A DNA stretch of 64,000 bases from positions 761,560-825,559 of the forward strand of contig MPOA01000006.1 in NCBI GenBank assembly GCA_001899445.1, written 5' to 3'. The notes under the pieces were generated by a model. The model saw only the letters and a program-made list of their open reading frames with translations. It was not told the DNA's origin and ran no database searches. A program made the translations under genes and the position numbers. This stretch comes from Candidatus Desulfopertinax cowenii (GTDB lineage Bacteria > Bacillota > Desulfotomaculia > Desulfotomaculales > Desulforudaceae). Of this stretch, positions 52,232 to 61,373 are shown piece by piece; within the stretch, counting starts at the first letter, position 1, and every line of letters begins with the position of its first letter.

Positions 52232-53830
52232 GTGCCCGGATTTTTCATTGTAAATTTTGATACCCGGCAGCTGCCGTGGGAGTCCGTTGACCACCTGGTG
52301 ATCGGCAGCGGAATTGCCGGACTGTATACGGCCTACCTGCTTTCCCGGTCGGGGCGCGGCGTGGTCGTGGTGACCAAGAAAATGGTGGGAAACACCGCTA
52401 CTGAACGTGCCCAGGGGGGGATCGCGGCCGCCATCGGGACCAGCGACTCCCCCTTGCTGCACCTGCAGGACACCCTGCGGGCCGGAGCGGGGCTGTGCGA
52501 CCCGGAGGCCGTGCGGATCCTGGTGACGGAAGGCCCGGACCGGGTACGGGACCTGGTCGGGATGGGGACCTGTTTTGCCCGGACGGACGCCGGCTTCGCC
52601 CTGGTCCGGGAGGGAGCACACCGGCAGCGGCGAATTCTGTACGCGGGCGGCGACGCCACCGGGGCGGAGATCCAGCGGGCCCTTTGCCACCAGGTGAGGC
52701 GCTTGAACATCCCCATTTTGGAGAACCACTTCGTGGTCGACTTGCTGGTTCACCACGGACAATGCTACGGCGCCCTGGTGCTGGACGAAACGACGGGCCG
52801 CCTGGTGGCGTTTCGGAGTAAAGCGGTGATTCTTGCCAGCGGCGGGGCCGGTCAGCTGTTCCGCCAGACCACCAACCCGCTGGTGGCGACCGGCGACGGT
52901 ATCGCGCTGGCTTACCGGGCGGGGGCGGCGGTGACCGACCTGGAGTTCGTCCAGTTTCACCCCACGGTGCTCGCCCTGCCGGAGGGGTGCACCTTTCTCA
53001 TTTCCGAAGCCGTGCGGGGCGAGGGAGGCGTGTTACGGAACGCTGCGGGTGAGGCTTTCATGGCCCGCTATCACCCGGACGCCGAACTGGCTCCCCGGGA
53101 CGTGGTCACCCGGGCCATCCTGACCGAGATGAAGGCTACCGCGGCCCACGTGTTTCTCGACGTCACTCACCTGCCGGCCGACAGTTTGCGACGGCGCTTT
53201 CCGACCATCGCCCAGACCTGCGCCGGGCTGGGGCTGGATATTGCGCGGGAATGGATTCCGGTCGCCCCGGCGGCGCACTATATGATGGGCGGGGTACAGA
53301 CCAACGTTCACGGTGAGACCGCCGTCGCCGATCTCTACGCCTGCGGCGAGGTGGCTTGCGTCGGCGTGCACGGGGCCAACCGGCTGGCCAGCAACTCGCT
53401 CCTGGACGGACTGGTCTTCGGAGGCCGGATCGTGGAGCGGATCCTCGCCCGGCCGGCGGGATGGAGGGCCGGTCCGGAGTTTGCCTGTTCCGAGCTACGG
53501 GCTGCCGGCAGGGTTGACTATGTGGGCTTGCGTACGGCGTTGCAGGACCAGATGGATGCGCATCTGGGCCCCATCCGGGAGCCGTCCGGCCTGGAACAGA
53601 GCTTGCGGTTTTTTGAACGTTATGACTACCTTCAGCGGTGTGCGGCTCCGGATCCGGAGGCCATGGAGGTGCACAACCTGCTGCAGGTGGGCGCGTTGGT
53701 GACCGAGGCGGCCCTGGCCCGCCGGGAATCGCGGGGTGGGCACTACCGCACTGATTACCCGGAGCCGCGGGAATGCTGGCGTAAACATCTCATTTTCCAG
53801 AGGGCCTCGCGAAATGAACCAGCTGATTGA
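52232..53830 (+). CDS. nadB: L-aspartate oxidase
   Basis: 532 residues from GTG at 52232 with GGGAGG upstream. FAD motif I-G-S-G-I-A-G at 24-30, E-R-A-Q-G-G-I-A-A substrate loop, and the fumarate-reductase-like H-P-T and H-Y-M-M-G-G motifs. Oxidises aspartate to iminoaspartate; in an anaerobe fumarate probably replaces oxygen. Overlaps nadC by 17 bases. Confidence 0.95.
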   Translation: MPGFFIVNFDTRQLPWESVDHLVIGSGIAGLYTAYLLSRSGRGVVVVTKKMVGNTATERAQGGIAAAIGTSDSPLLHLQDTLRAGAGLCDPEAVRILVTEGPDRVRDLVGMGTCFARTDAGFALVREGAHRQRRILYAGGDATGAEIQRALCHQVRRLNIPILENHFVVDLLVHHGQCYGALVLDETTGRLVAFRSKAVILASGGAGQLFRQTTNPLVATGDGIALAYRAGAAVTDLEFVQFHPTVLALPEGCTFLISEAVRGEGGVLRNAAGEAFMARYHPDAELAPRDVVTRAILTEMKATAAHVFLDVTHLPADSLRRRFPTIAQTCAGLGLDIAREWIPVAPAAHYMMGGVQTNVHGETAVADLYACGEVACVGVHGANRLASNSLLDGLVFGGRIVERILARPAGWRAGPEFACSELRAAGRVDYVGLRTALQDQMDAHLGPIREPSGLEQSLRFFERYDYLQRCAAPDPEAMEVHNLLQVGALVTEAALARRESRGGHYRTDYPEPRECWRKHLIFQRASRNEPAD

Positions 53831-54671
53831 GATTGACCACCTAATCAGGATGGCGCTGGCAGAGGATATCCGTTCGGGAGACCTGACTACCTGCGCGACT
53901 GTTCCTGCGGACGCGCGGGCCACCGGTGCGTTGCGCACCCGCGACTCCGGGGTGGTGGCCGGGCTGGACGTCGCCCGGAGGGTGTTCGCCCTGCTCGATC
54001 CCGAGATTCATTTCCAGGCCCGGGTACGGGATGGCGACCCGGTGAAGCGGGGCGACGTGCTGGCCACCGTAAGCGGTCCGGCGCGCCCCATCCTGTCCGG
54101 GGAGCGGGTGGCGCTCAATTTCCTGCGGCACCTGTCGGGGATTGCCACCCGAACGCGCCGGCTGAAAGACCTGACGGCTCCCCACCCGGTCCGGCTGGTG
54201 GACACCCGCAAGACCACGCCGGGGCTCCGGACCCTGGAGAAGTACGCCGTGTGTGTGGGCGGCGGTCATAACCACCGTTTCGGCCTGGACGACGGCATCC
54301 TGATCAAAGACAACCATATCGCCATGGCGGGGGGAATCGCGGCCGCCGTCCGGGCCGCCAGGAACGTTGCCCCCCACACGCTGAAAGTGGAGGTGGAGGT
54401 CGAGGATCTCGCCGGGGTGCGGGAGGCGCTCGAAGCCGGGGCGGATATTATTCTCCTGGACAACATGCCTCCGGGCCTGCTCCGGGAGGCCGTGCGGATG
54501 GTGGACAAACGGGTCCCCTTGGAGGCATCCGGCAACATCGGCGAGCACAACATCGCTGAGATCGCCCGCACGGGGGTGGACATCATCTCGGTGGGCCGGT
54601 TGACTCACTCGGTTCCGGTCCTGGACATCGGCCTGGACCTGGAATCATCGGCAACTCAATCTCCGGGATAG
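53814..54671 (+). CDS. nadC: Nicotinate-nucleotide pyrophosphorylase (carboxylating)
   Basis: 285 residues from ATG at 53814. Q-P-RTase fold with D-T-R-K-T-T-P-G-L-R and G-G-G-H-N-H-R, K-D-N-H-I. Converts quinolinate and PRPP to nicotinate mononucleotide. The 3' end overlaps the convergent Gre-family gene by 16 bases. Confidence 0.96.
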   Translation: MNQLIEIDHLIRMALAEDIRSGDLTTCATVPADARATGALRTRDSGVVAGLDVARRVFALLDPEIHFQARVRDGDPVKRGDVLATVSGPARPILSGERVALNFLRHLSGIATRTRRLKDLTAPHPVRLVDTRKTTPGLRTLEKYAVCVGGGHNHRFGLDDGILIKDNHIAMAGGIAAAVRAARNVAPHTLKVEVEVEDLAGVREALEAGADIILLDNMPPGLLREAVRMVDKRVPLEASGNIGEHNIAEIARTGVDIISVGRLTHSVPVLDIGLDLESSATQSPG

Positions 54672-55120
54672 CTCACGGAGATGATCTCGTAGTGGAAGGT
54701 GCCGCCCGGGGCCTTTACCTCCAGCACGTCCCCCGGCTTTTTCAGCAGCAGCTTTCTACCTACCGGGGACAGGAAGGAGATGTGGCCGGCGGCGGGCTTG
54801 GCTTCGTAGGGTGACACCACCCGGAACACCTCGGTACGGTCAGTCTCCGTTTCCTTTACCTGGATGTCGCAGCCGATAAACGTCAGGGGCAGCTGTTGAC
54901 TGTCGTCGTCCAGTACCCGCGCCTGGCGGAGCAGGTCCTGGACGTAGTTGATGTAACTGCCCAGAAAACGGCTGATTTCCGCGAGGTCGTCTACCGGCGC
55001 TCCCGGTGCGTAGGCTCCTAAATAGTCGTTTAACAGCGCCATTTTTTGTTCGTCCAGTTGCACCAGCTGTTTGGTCAGATAGTCATACGTTGCCTTTGAC
55101 AGTTCGATTTTTGGGGACAT
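54656..55120 (-). CDS. GreA/GreB-family protein (second Gre paralogue)
   Basis: 154 residues. An N-terminal helical hairpin (about 10-75) and a C-terminal Gre domain with L-S-P-V-G-R-K-L-L-L-K-K-P-G-D. The N-terminal coiled coil differs from true GreA at 61888 and lacks its acidic D-x-x-E tip ([11 protein letters not shown]). It may bind RNA polymerase secondary channel with another function, as Gre-like proteins do elsewhere. Confidence 0.8.
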   Translation of the reverse strand: MSPKIELSKATYDYLTKQLVQLDEQKMALLNDYLGAYAPGAPVDDLAEISRFLGSYINYVQDLLRQARVLDDDSQQLPLTFIGCDIQVKETETDRTEVFRVVSPYEAKPAAGHISFLSPVGRKLLLKKPGDVLEVKAPGGTFHYEIISVSYPGD

Positions 55121-55314
55121 CTGGAGCCCTCCTAAATCCCAGAATTATGTAATTAAATGACGGATCGATTTAAAATAATGAGACACCCCGCCCGTTCCGG
55201 GCGGAGTGCCTTGCGGACTATTGTTTTATTATAATAATCTATATAATCTATTATTTTATTATAAATACCCAAAATGTCAAGCATAACCTGTAAACGGCGC
55301 GATGGAGGTAGTTA
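55121..55314. promoter_or_regulatory. Divergent AT-rich promoter region with hairpin
   Basis: Contains a GC hairpin CCGCCCG-TTC-CGGGCGG (55188-55204) and a very AT-rich tract (about 55221-55266, many TATTAT/TATAAT-like boxes) between the Gre-like gene and birA. Individual promoters cannot be resolved by eye. Confidence 0.45.
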
Positions 55315-56292
55315 ATGAAAGCGGCCGTTCTGGAACTCTTAAAAAAGAATCCCGAGAGTTACGTCTCCGGCAGCGAGATCTCCAGGACCCTGGACATTTC
55401 GCGAACCGCGGTTTGGAAACACATCCGCGCTTTGCGAGAGGAGGGGTACCGAATTGAATCACGCAGCCGGCGGGGCTACCGTTTGCGGGGCGTGCCCGAC
55501 CTGTTGATTCCCGAGGAGGTTCGGGCGGGGCTGACTACCCGCTTCTGCGGGCGCACCTATTACCATTACCCGCTCCTGGCGTCCACGAACGACCGGGCTA
55601 AAGAATTGGCCTGGCAAGGCGCCCCGGAAGGGACCACGGTCCTGGCCGAGGAACAGTCCGGGGGCCGGGGGCGGCTGGGCCGGAGCTGGCACTCGCCGCG
55701 GGGCGGACTCTGGTTTTCGGTGGTCCTGCGTCCGGCACTGCCGCCGGTGCGGGCGCCGGAGGCCACCTTCGTGGCGGCGGTGGCCGGAACGGACGTCCTT
55801 CGTACCTGCCTGGAGACCGACGAGATTGGGATCAAATGGCCGAACGACTTTGTGTGGCGGGGGAAAAAGCTGGGCGGCATCCTGACCGAATTGAGCGGGG
55901 AACTGGACCGGATCAACCATCTGGTGGTGGGCATCGGGCTGAACGTCAATTTGGACCCCGGCGCTTTCCCCGCGCCGCTTTCGGGCACGGTCACCTCGGT
56001 CCAAGAGATCCGCGGGCGGCCTGTTTCCCGGGCCAACTACCTGCGGCGGATACTGACCGCGCTGGAGCGGTGGTATCTGGTATGGCTGGCGGATGGTTTT
56101 GCTCCCGTTCTTGCGGCCTGGAAGCGGTATAACGCCTGCCTGGACCGTAACTTGCGGGTGTCTACTCCGGAGGGCGAACTGGCCGGCCGGGCGGTGGATG
56201 TGGACCGGGACGGAGCGCTGCTCCTTGATCTGGGTGGGGAAATCCGGAGAATTGTCACCGGGGAGCTATTTATGGAGGGAGACGTTGGGTAG
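55315..56292 (+). CDS. birA: Bifunctional biotin-protein ligase and repressor
   Basis: 325 residues. N-terminal winged HTH (1-65; G-S-E-I-S-R-T-L-D-I-S-R-T-A-V-W-K-H), catalytic ligase domain with G-R-G-R-L-G-R-S-W near 118-126 and K-W-P-N-D, and C-terminal SH3-like domain. Attaches biotin to carboxylases and likely represses biotin genes. Two bases before the coaX start. Confidence 0.95.
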   Translation: MKAAVLELLKKNPESYVSGSEISRTLDISRTAVWKHIRALREEGYRIESRSRRGYRLRGVPDLLIPEEVRAGLTTRFCGRTYYHYPLLASTNDRAKELAWQGAPEGTTVLAEEQSGGRGRLGRSWHSPRGGLWFSVVLRPALPPVRAPEATFVAAVAGTDVLRTCLETDEIGIKWPNDFVWRGKKLGGILTELSGELDRINHLVVGIGLNVNLDPGAFPAPLSGTVTSVQEIRGRPVSRANYLRRILTALERWYLVWLADGFAPVLAAWKRYNACLDRNLRVSTPEGELAGRAVDVDRDGALLLDLGGEIRRIVTGELFMEGDVG

Positions 56293-56293
56293 C

Positions 56294-57064
56294 ATGATTC
56301 TGGTGTTAGACGTAGGCAACACAAACATCGCCCTGGGCGTGTTCGACGGGGAGGCGCTGGCGGCCCATTGGCGCCTGAGCACGAAACGGCACTGGACGGC
56401 GGACGAGTTCGGCATCCTGCTGAAGCAGCTGTTGGCCGATCAGGAACTCCGTCCCGCGGACATCCGCGCCATGGTGGTGTCCTCGGTGGTGCCGCCGTTG
56501 AACACGACCATCGAACGGGCCTGCCGCGACTACTTCGGTTTTCCCCCGCTGGTGGTTGGACCCGGGATCCGGACGGGAATGCCGATCAAGTACGAGAACC
56601 CCCGCGACGTGGGCGCAGACCGGATTGCTAACGCCATTGCGGCCCAGGAACTGTACGGTGTGCCCCTCATCCTGGTGGACTTCGGCACGGCGATCACTTT
56701 CTGCGCCGTGTCGGTGCGCGGGGAATACCTGGGGGGGATCATCGTGCCCGGAATCCATATTTCCTGCGAGGCCCTCTTCGAGCGGGCGGCCAAGCTGCCA
56801 CGGGTGGAACTGGTACGCCCCCCGCAGGTGATCGGGCGCAACACCGTGCACAGCATGCAGTCGGGAATCATCTACGGTTACGCGGGCCTGGTGGACAGCA
56901 TCGTGCGGCGGATGCGGGCCGAAATGGAGGGGCGGCCCCGGGTGGTGGCCACGGGCGGGGAGGCTGAGCTGATCGCCCGCGAGTGCGAAACCATCGAGAC
57001 CGTAGACCCGTTCCTGACCCTCTGGGGCCTGCGCTTGGTCTACGAGCGCAACCAGCCCGATTAG
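56294..57064 (+). CDS. coaX: Type III pantothenate kinase
   Basis: 256 residues from ATG at 56294. D-V-G-N-T-N-I-A-L-G phosphate loop near 6-15, G-A-D-R-I-A-N, and D-F-G-T-A-I-T-F; ASKHA fold. First CoA step from pantothenate supplied by the pan operon 8 kb away. Follows birA as in Bacillus relatives. Confidence 0.95.
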   Translation: MILVLDVGNTNIALGVFDGEALAAHWRLSTKRHWTADEFGILLKQLLADQELRPADIRAMVVSSVVPPLNTTIERACRDYFGFPPLVVGPGIRTGMPIKYENPRDVGADRIANAIAAQELYGVPLILVDFGTAITFCAVSVRGEYLGGIIVPGIHISCEALFERAAKLPRVELVRPPQVIGRNTVHSMQSGIIYGYAGLVDSIVRRMRAEMEGRPRVVATGGEAELIARECETIETVDPFLTLWGLRLVYERNQPD

Positions 57065-57127
57065 GGAAACCATTGATGCTCTGCCTGGCTTTGTCCCCGG
57101 AAAAAGGGACACCCGCTCGGCGACTTC

Positions 57128-57151
57128 ACGGTACGTAATACGGTACGTAAT
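57128..57151. repeat. Tandem duplication of 12 bp
   Basis: ACGGTACGTAAT twice in tandem (57128-57139, 57140-57151), 20 bases before the dusB start. Possibly simple slippage. Confidence 0.7.
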
Positions 57152-57170
57152 TTCTTAAGGAGGAAACCTG

Positions 57171-58151
57171 TTGACGTTCAAGATCGGCAGAGTCGTACTG
57201 CCCAACCGGGTGGTCGCGGCGCCCATGGCCGGCATCACCGACCGGGCCTTCCGTGATCTGGCGCGGGAAATGGGCTGTGGCCTGACCTGTACCGAAATGA
57301 TCTCGGCCCAGGCGCTGATCCGCGGGAGCCGCAAAACTGCGCGGCTCCTGGACATCGCTGGGGAGTACCCCGTCAGCGTGCAGATTTTCGGCTCCGATCC
57401 AGGGATAATGGCCCGGGCGGCCCAAATGGTCGTGGAAGCGGGCGCGGACCTTGTGGATCTTAACATGGGCTGTCCCACGCCCAAGATTGTGAAAAGCGGC
57501 GCGGGCGCCGCCCTGATGCGCGATCCGGATCGGGCCGGGGAAATCGTGGCCGCGGTGGCGGCCGCCGTACCGGTGCCGGTTACCGTGAAAATGCGGAAAG
57601 CCTGGGACGAGGCTTCCCCGGACGCCGTAGCCCTGGCGCGGGTGGCCGCGTCCGCCGGCGCGGCCGCCGTGACGGTGCACGGCCGCCTGCGTTCTGAGTT
57701 TTTCGGTGGCGAGGCCGACTGGGGCATCATCCGGAAGGTGAAACAGGCGGTAGCGATTCCGGTCATCGGCAACGGCGACGTCCGGAGCGGACCGGACGCG
57801 GCCCGGATGCTTACCTATACCGGTTGCGACGCCGTCATGGTGGGCCGGGCGGCCCGCGGCAACCCGTGGATCTTCCGGGAAATACTGCACTACCTGGAGA
57901 CCAGCCGGGAGCTTTTGCCGCCCACCCCCGCGCTGCGGGTGGAAACGGCCCTCCGGCACTTGGAACTGATGGTTCGCTACAAGGGCGAAGCGCGCGCCCT
58001 CCTGGACATGCGCAAACACGCCGCCTGGTACACCCGCTTCTTTCGCGGCGCGGCCCGCTTGCGCGAGCGCCTGCATCGCGCCACGTCCATCCCCGAACTG
58101 GTGAACCTGATTCGGGAGATTGACTCCGGGTGCTTCAAAGAATTCTTGTAA
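57171..58151 (+). CDS. dusB: tRNA-dihydrouridine synthase
   Basis: 326 residues from TTG with AAGGAGG upstream. FMN TIM barrel starting A-P-M-A-G-I-T-D-R-A-F-R; the catalytic cysteine lies in M-G-C-P-T-P-K, followed by S-G-A-G-A-A-L. The DusB subgroup is usual in this genomic position, before greA/lysS. Confidence 0.93.
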   Translation: MTFKIGRVVLPNRVVAAPMAGITDRAFRDLAREMGCGLTCTEMISAQALIRGSRKTARLLDIAGEYPVSVQIFGSDPGIMARAAQMVVEAGADLVDLNMGCPTPKIVKSGAGAALMRDPDRAGEIVAAVAAAVPVPVTVKMRKAWDEASPDAVALARVAASAGAAAVTVHGRLRSEFFGGEADWGIIRKVKQAVAIPVIGNGDVRSGPDAARMLTYTGCDAVMVGRAARGNPWIFREILHYLETSRELLPPTPALRVETALRHLELMVRYKGEARALLDMRKHAAWYTRFFRGAARLRERLHRATSIPELVNLIREIDSGCFKEFL

Positions 58152-58203
58152 AAGATTTCGGAGGTTGCTAAAATGAGTTATTGATTCTGGGAGGTTTTGC
58201 GAC

Positions 58204-59289
58204 TTGGAGCATTTTGCCTTTGTGATCCATCCTCTGAGTGTCAACGACGTAACGCGCAAGTTCAAATTCGCCAGGTGGCTTCCGGAAAGCTGGGTGGAGG
58301 CCGGTTTGCGCCGGCTGCCGCCGGTAACCGTCTCCGAGATCACCGGCATCTGGTCGGAACACGGGGAGGCCGCGGGTTGGTTCGTGGCCTGTCCGCTGAC
58401 CACCCGGCATATGATGCAGCTTGACCCCGAGTACGTGCTGCACAAAGTGATTCAGGCCGGGCGGAAGGCCGAAAAGCTGGGCGCGAAAATCCTGGGCCTG
58501 GGCGCCTTCACCAAGGTGGTCGGGGATGCCGGCGTTACGGTGGCCAAGGCCCTGGATATTCCCGTGACCACTGGAAACAGTTACACGGTAGCGACCGCCA
58601 TCCAGGGAACGAGGGAAGCCGCGCGGCTGATGGGCCACGACCTGGCCGAGGCCGAGGTCGCGGTGGTCGGGGCCGCCGGGGCGATCGGGTCGGTTTGTGC
58701 CCGAATTCTGGCCCGGGAAGCCAAACGCCTGACCCTGGTGGGCCGCAACCGGCAGAAGCTGGAACTGGTGGCCGACGCGATTATGTCCGACTGCGGCCTA
58801 GCGGCCCGGATCACCAGTGATTTGGCGAGCGCCCTCCGGCGGGCCGACGTGATCATCACGGTTACTAGCGCGGTAGACGCCATCATTGAACCCGAACATT
58901 TGAAACCCGGGGCCGTGGTCTGCGACGTGGCCCGGCCGCGGGACGTATCCCGGCGGGTGATCGAGGTCCGGGACGACGTCCTGGTGGTTGAGGGCGGCGT
59001 GGTGGAGGTGCCGGGCGAGGTAAACTTCAACTTTAATTTCGGTTTCCCGCCGCGTACGTGCTACGCCTGCATGGCCGAAACCATGATCCTGACCCTGGAG
59101 AAACGGTTCGAGAGTTTTACCTTGGGCCGGGAACTGACGGTACGCCAGGTAGAGGAGATCTCCGCGCTGGCCGCCAAGCACGGGTTCAAACTGGCGGGTT
59201 TCCGCAGTTTTGAGCGGGCGATCACCCCGGACGAAATCGCGCGGATCGCTGAAAACGCCGGCGTGGGCGCAAGGTTTAAAAAGGTTTAA
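58204..59289 (+). CDS. Acyl-ACP reductase-like (AAR-type) dehydrogenase
   Basis: 361 residues from TTG. Rossmann motif V-V-G-A-A-G-A-I-G-S-V near 158-168 (shikimate-dehydrogenase superfamily). The tail C-Y-A-C-M-A-E-T-M-I-L-T-L-E-K with T-L-G-R, A-A-K-H-G-F closely resembles cyanobacterial long-chain acyl-ACP reductase, whose active-site Cys in F-A-C-F-A-E-A aligns with Cys289; T-T-G-N-S-Y-T is also shared. Such enzymes reduce acyl-ACP/CoA to aldehyde. Often mis-annotated as shikimate dehydrogenase. Physiological substrate here unknown. Confidence 0.8.
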   Translation: MEHFAFVIHPLSVNDVTRKFKFARWLPESWVEAGLRRLPPVTVSEITGIWSEHGEAAGWFVACPLTTRHMMQLDPEYVLHKVIQAGRKAEKLGAKILGLGAFTKVVGDAGVTVAKALDIPVTTGNSYTVATAIQGTREAARLMGHDLAEAEVAVVGAAGAIGSVCARILAREAKRLTLVGRNRQKLELVADAIMSDCGLAARITSDLASALRRADVIITVTSAVDAIIEPEHLKPGAVVCDVARPRDVSRRVIEVRDDVLVVEGGVVEVPGEVNFNFNFGFPPRTCYACMAETMILTLEKRFESFTLGRELTVRQVEEISALAAKHGFKLAGFRSFERAITPDEIARIAENAGVGARFKKV

Positions 59290-59300
59290 GTGGGTGGCGG

Positions 59301-60413
59301 CTAGGCCTCTAAGGCCTCTCGCAAAAGCTGCTTGCCTTCCCGCGAAACCCACCGGAGTTCGTGCGCCACCACGGCTACTTCGATTAACGCGGGCAACAGG
59401 CTGCTGCCCGCTGATTCCGACTGCCACCGCTCAATGGCCCCGGTAAGGCGCTCCCAGTATGCTTCGCTGACCTTCTCCGGCGCCACCGCTTTATCACCGT
59501 CACAGACTACCGCCCGCAACTTGCTGTTGACCCTTTCCACCGTGGCACAATCACTCTCCAGGAGGTCCAGGATGACTTTGAACTCCGCGCTAAACGGTGG
59601 AGCACCAAGTTTAAGGCGGCGCTCCAGCCGGGCGGGGAGAAGTTCATAGATCTGGTCCGCATTTCGCACTAGGGCGTGGTTGTACTCCAAAAAACGTTCC
59701 GTAACCCTAAACCAACCGTCCCGACCGGGGCGGCCGAAGTGCCGGTCGAAGTAAAGCCCGCGCTCGTGCTTTAGGTGTTCAAGTAATTCGGCTGCTTCGC
59801 CCACCAACCCGGAGACCTTTTCCCGCTGGGCGTCAGGCCGCGGAACCCCCCGATCGTTCAGCTCAATAAAACTCCGGACAGCCTGGAGAAAATACCGCCC
59901 GGCTTCGACGTTGCTTTCCCGCAGTTTCCCAATGAACCGCCGGTCGTGCCGCGGCATCCACAGCGCGATGTTCACCGCCATGGCCACGGCGAGTCCCACA
60001 AAAACAATCGCCGACCTGGAAAGCGCCTGGGCTGCGAACTGATCCGGAGCGGCGCTGAGGATGAAAATGGCGGCTACTACTCCCATCAACATTCCGTTTT
60101 GTAGCCCTAGCTTCTTAAACAGGGCCAGCACAATGATCGTGGCCGTGCCCATCACCAAAGCGCTGCTCCCGAGCAGATATCCGAAAGCAGTTCCCACCAC
60201 AACGCCCAGGAGGTTCGCCAACACCTGGTCCCTGGCCATGGTGAAGGTGAGATACACCGAGGGCTGGATATTGATCACCGCCGCAATTGCTCCAAACAGC
60301 GCCGGTTCCAGGTTGAGGGTCTGGCACACAAGCATCGTGATCGCTACCGCGATCCCCGTTTTGATAATTCGCGCCCCGATTCTCATTTGGTTCAAAACCC
60401 GCGTCTTAAGCAC
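59301..60413 (-). CDS. Aromatic acid exporter / FUSC-like membrane protein
   Basis: 370 residues from GTG at 60413 (AGGCGAGG upstream); ATG at 60386 is an alternative start with a more typical N-terminus (M-R-I-G-A-R-I-I-K-T-G). About five membrane segments (first 140 residues) and a large cytoplasmic helical C-terminal domain, as in ArAE family proteins of Firmicutes. Substrate unknown. Follows the CGGC protein by about 40 bases. Confidence 0.8.
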   Translation of the reverse strand: MLKTRVLNQMRIGARIIKTGIAVAITMLVCQTLNLEPALFGAIAAVINIQPSVYLTFTMARDQVLANLLGVVVGTAFGYLLGSSALVMGTATIIVLALFKKLGLQNGMLMGVVAAIFILSAAPDQFAAQALSRSAIVFVGLAVAMAVNIALWMPRHDRRFIGKLRESNVEAGRYFLQAVRSFIELNDRGVPRPDAQREKVSGLVGEAAELLEHLKHERGLYFDRHFGRPGRDGWFRVTERFLEYNHALVRNADQIYELLPARLERRLKLGAPPFSAEFKVILDLLESDCATVERVNSKLRAVVCDGDKAVAPEKVSEAYWERLTGAIERWQSESAGSSLLPALIEVAVVAHELRWVSREGKQLLREALEA

Positions 60414-60451
60414 CTCATTGGTGACCTCGCCTGCGGTGCAAACTGGTCGTT

Positions 60452-60811
60452 CTACCAGGGATGGGTGCCGATGATTACTTCCTTGTTGAACTTCTCGCGA
60501 ATTTTCGCGGCCAGTTTCTCCAGTTTGAGCGGGCAGCCAGCGGTAGTCGTGGCCCGGACCATACAGGTTCCCAAGTGAATGGCGTCGATCTCTCGACCGT
60601 ACACCCCCGCCAGGTCGTGAATCAAGGCCAATTTTGGCAGCACCGGTCCGGGGCAATCACCACAGTCGCCCATGGCCACCACGTCGATTTCTTGACCTTC
60701 ATAACGCGCAAACTGGCCGGCTTTCTCTTTCACTCCTTTGAAACACTTCATACACGACACACAGATAATGTCCTTGATCTTTTTGCAGGAAATGATTGCA
60801 ATCCGCGCCAC
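60452..60811 (-). CDS. CGGC-domain protein
   Basis: 119 residues from GTG. Eight cysteines, including C-V-S-C-M-K-C near 17-23, C-G-D-C-P-G near 50-55 and C-P-L-K; the family motif C-G-G-C reads C-G-D-C here. Probably binds metal or Fe-S; function unknown. Probably cotranscribed with the exporter. Confidence 0.82.
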   Translation of the reverse strand: MARIAIISCKKIKDIICVSCMKCFKGVKEKAGQFARYEGQEIDVVAMGDCGDCPGPVLPKLALIHDLAGVYGREIDAIHLGTCMVRATTTAGCPLKLEKLAAKIREKFNKEVIIGTHPW

Positions 60812-60933
60812 CGGTAATACTCCCTCCCCCTCAAATTCGTGGTAATCGCTGGTAAAATCCTAGCATATGACCATAATGCGGGGCAAGGTCTTTTCCCGCG
60901 TTTTTAACTTCTACTTTTAAGGTTGTTTTTGGG

Positions 60934-61321
60934 TTATCGCTGTCGAACAGGTGCACCTCCTCGTCGCCCTCCACCCTGGTAAAACCTGATCAGCTTAATC
61001 AGTTCTTCGACCTCTTGTTCATTCAGGCTTTCGAGGGTGTCCACCTTGGACTTGATCAAATTTTTGACTATCCAAAGGGATAATCGCAACCAGTTCTGGA
61101 ATGTGCCTTTTCAGGAAAAGCCGTTTGTCTTTGGCCAAGAACAATCTTGTAAAATAGTCGGCGGCAAAGACGGCCAGGATGGCGAGGTTAAGAATTCTGT
61201 GCCAACGCCATTCTTCAGGGGTAAGCAGGACAAGAAACTCCCTGGTGACCAGCACGGCAACGGTGACGGCTAAAGAAACCATCAACAGTTCGTACGGAAG
61301 GCGTAATTTCTCCTTTAACAT
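60934..61321 (-). pseudogene. Remnant of a voltage-gated ion-channel-like gene
   Basis: The first 80 residues (start ATG 61321) are the N-terminal membrane part of an Ion_trans-type channel, up to H-I-P-E-L-V-A-I-I-P-L-D. The frame then leaves the family and stops near 61019. In another frame, V-D-T-L-E-S-L-N-E-Q-E-V-E-E-L-I-K-L-I (about 61042-60986) fits a channel C-terminus, with the pore and filter missing. An internal deletion with frameshift explains this. Confidence 0.6.
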
Positions 61322-61373
61322 AGCTATAGGGTACCATTTTCCTGTTTTCGCGGCAATTGGAGCAGCTTGAGGC

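Noticed and set aside
58204..59289. Shikimate dehydrogenase (aroE)
   Set aside because: Length, N-terminus and the C-Y-A-C-M-A-E motif do not fit AroE; AAR-like family fits better.
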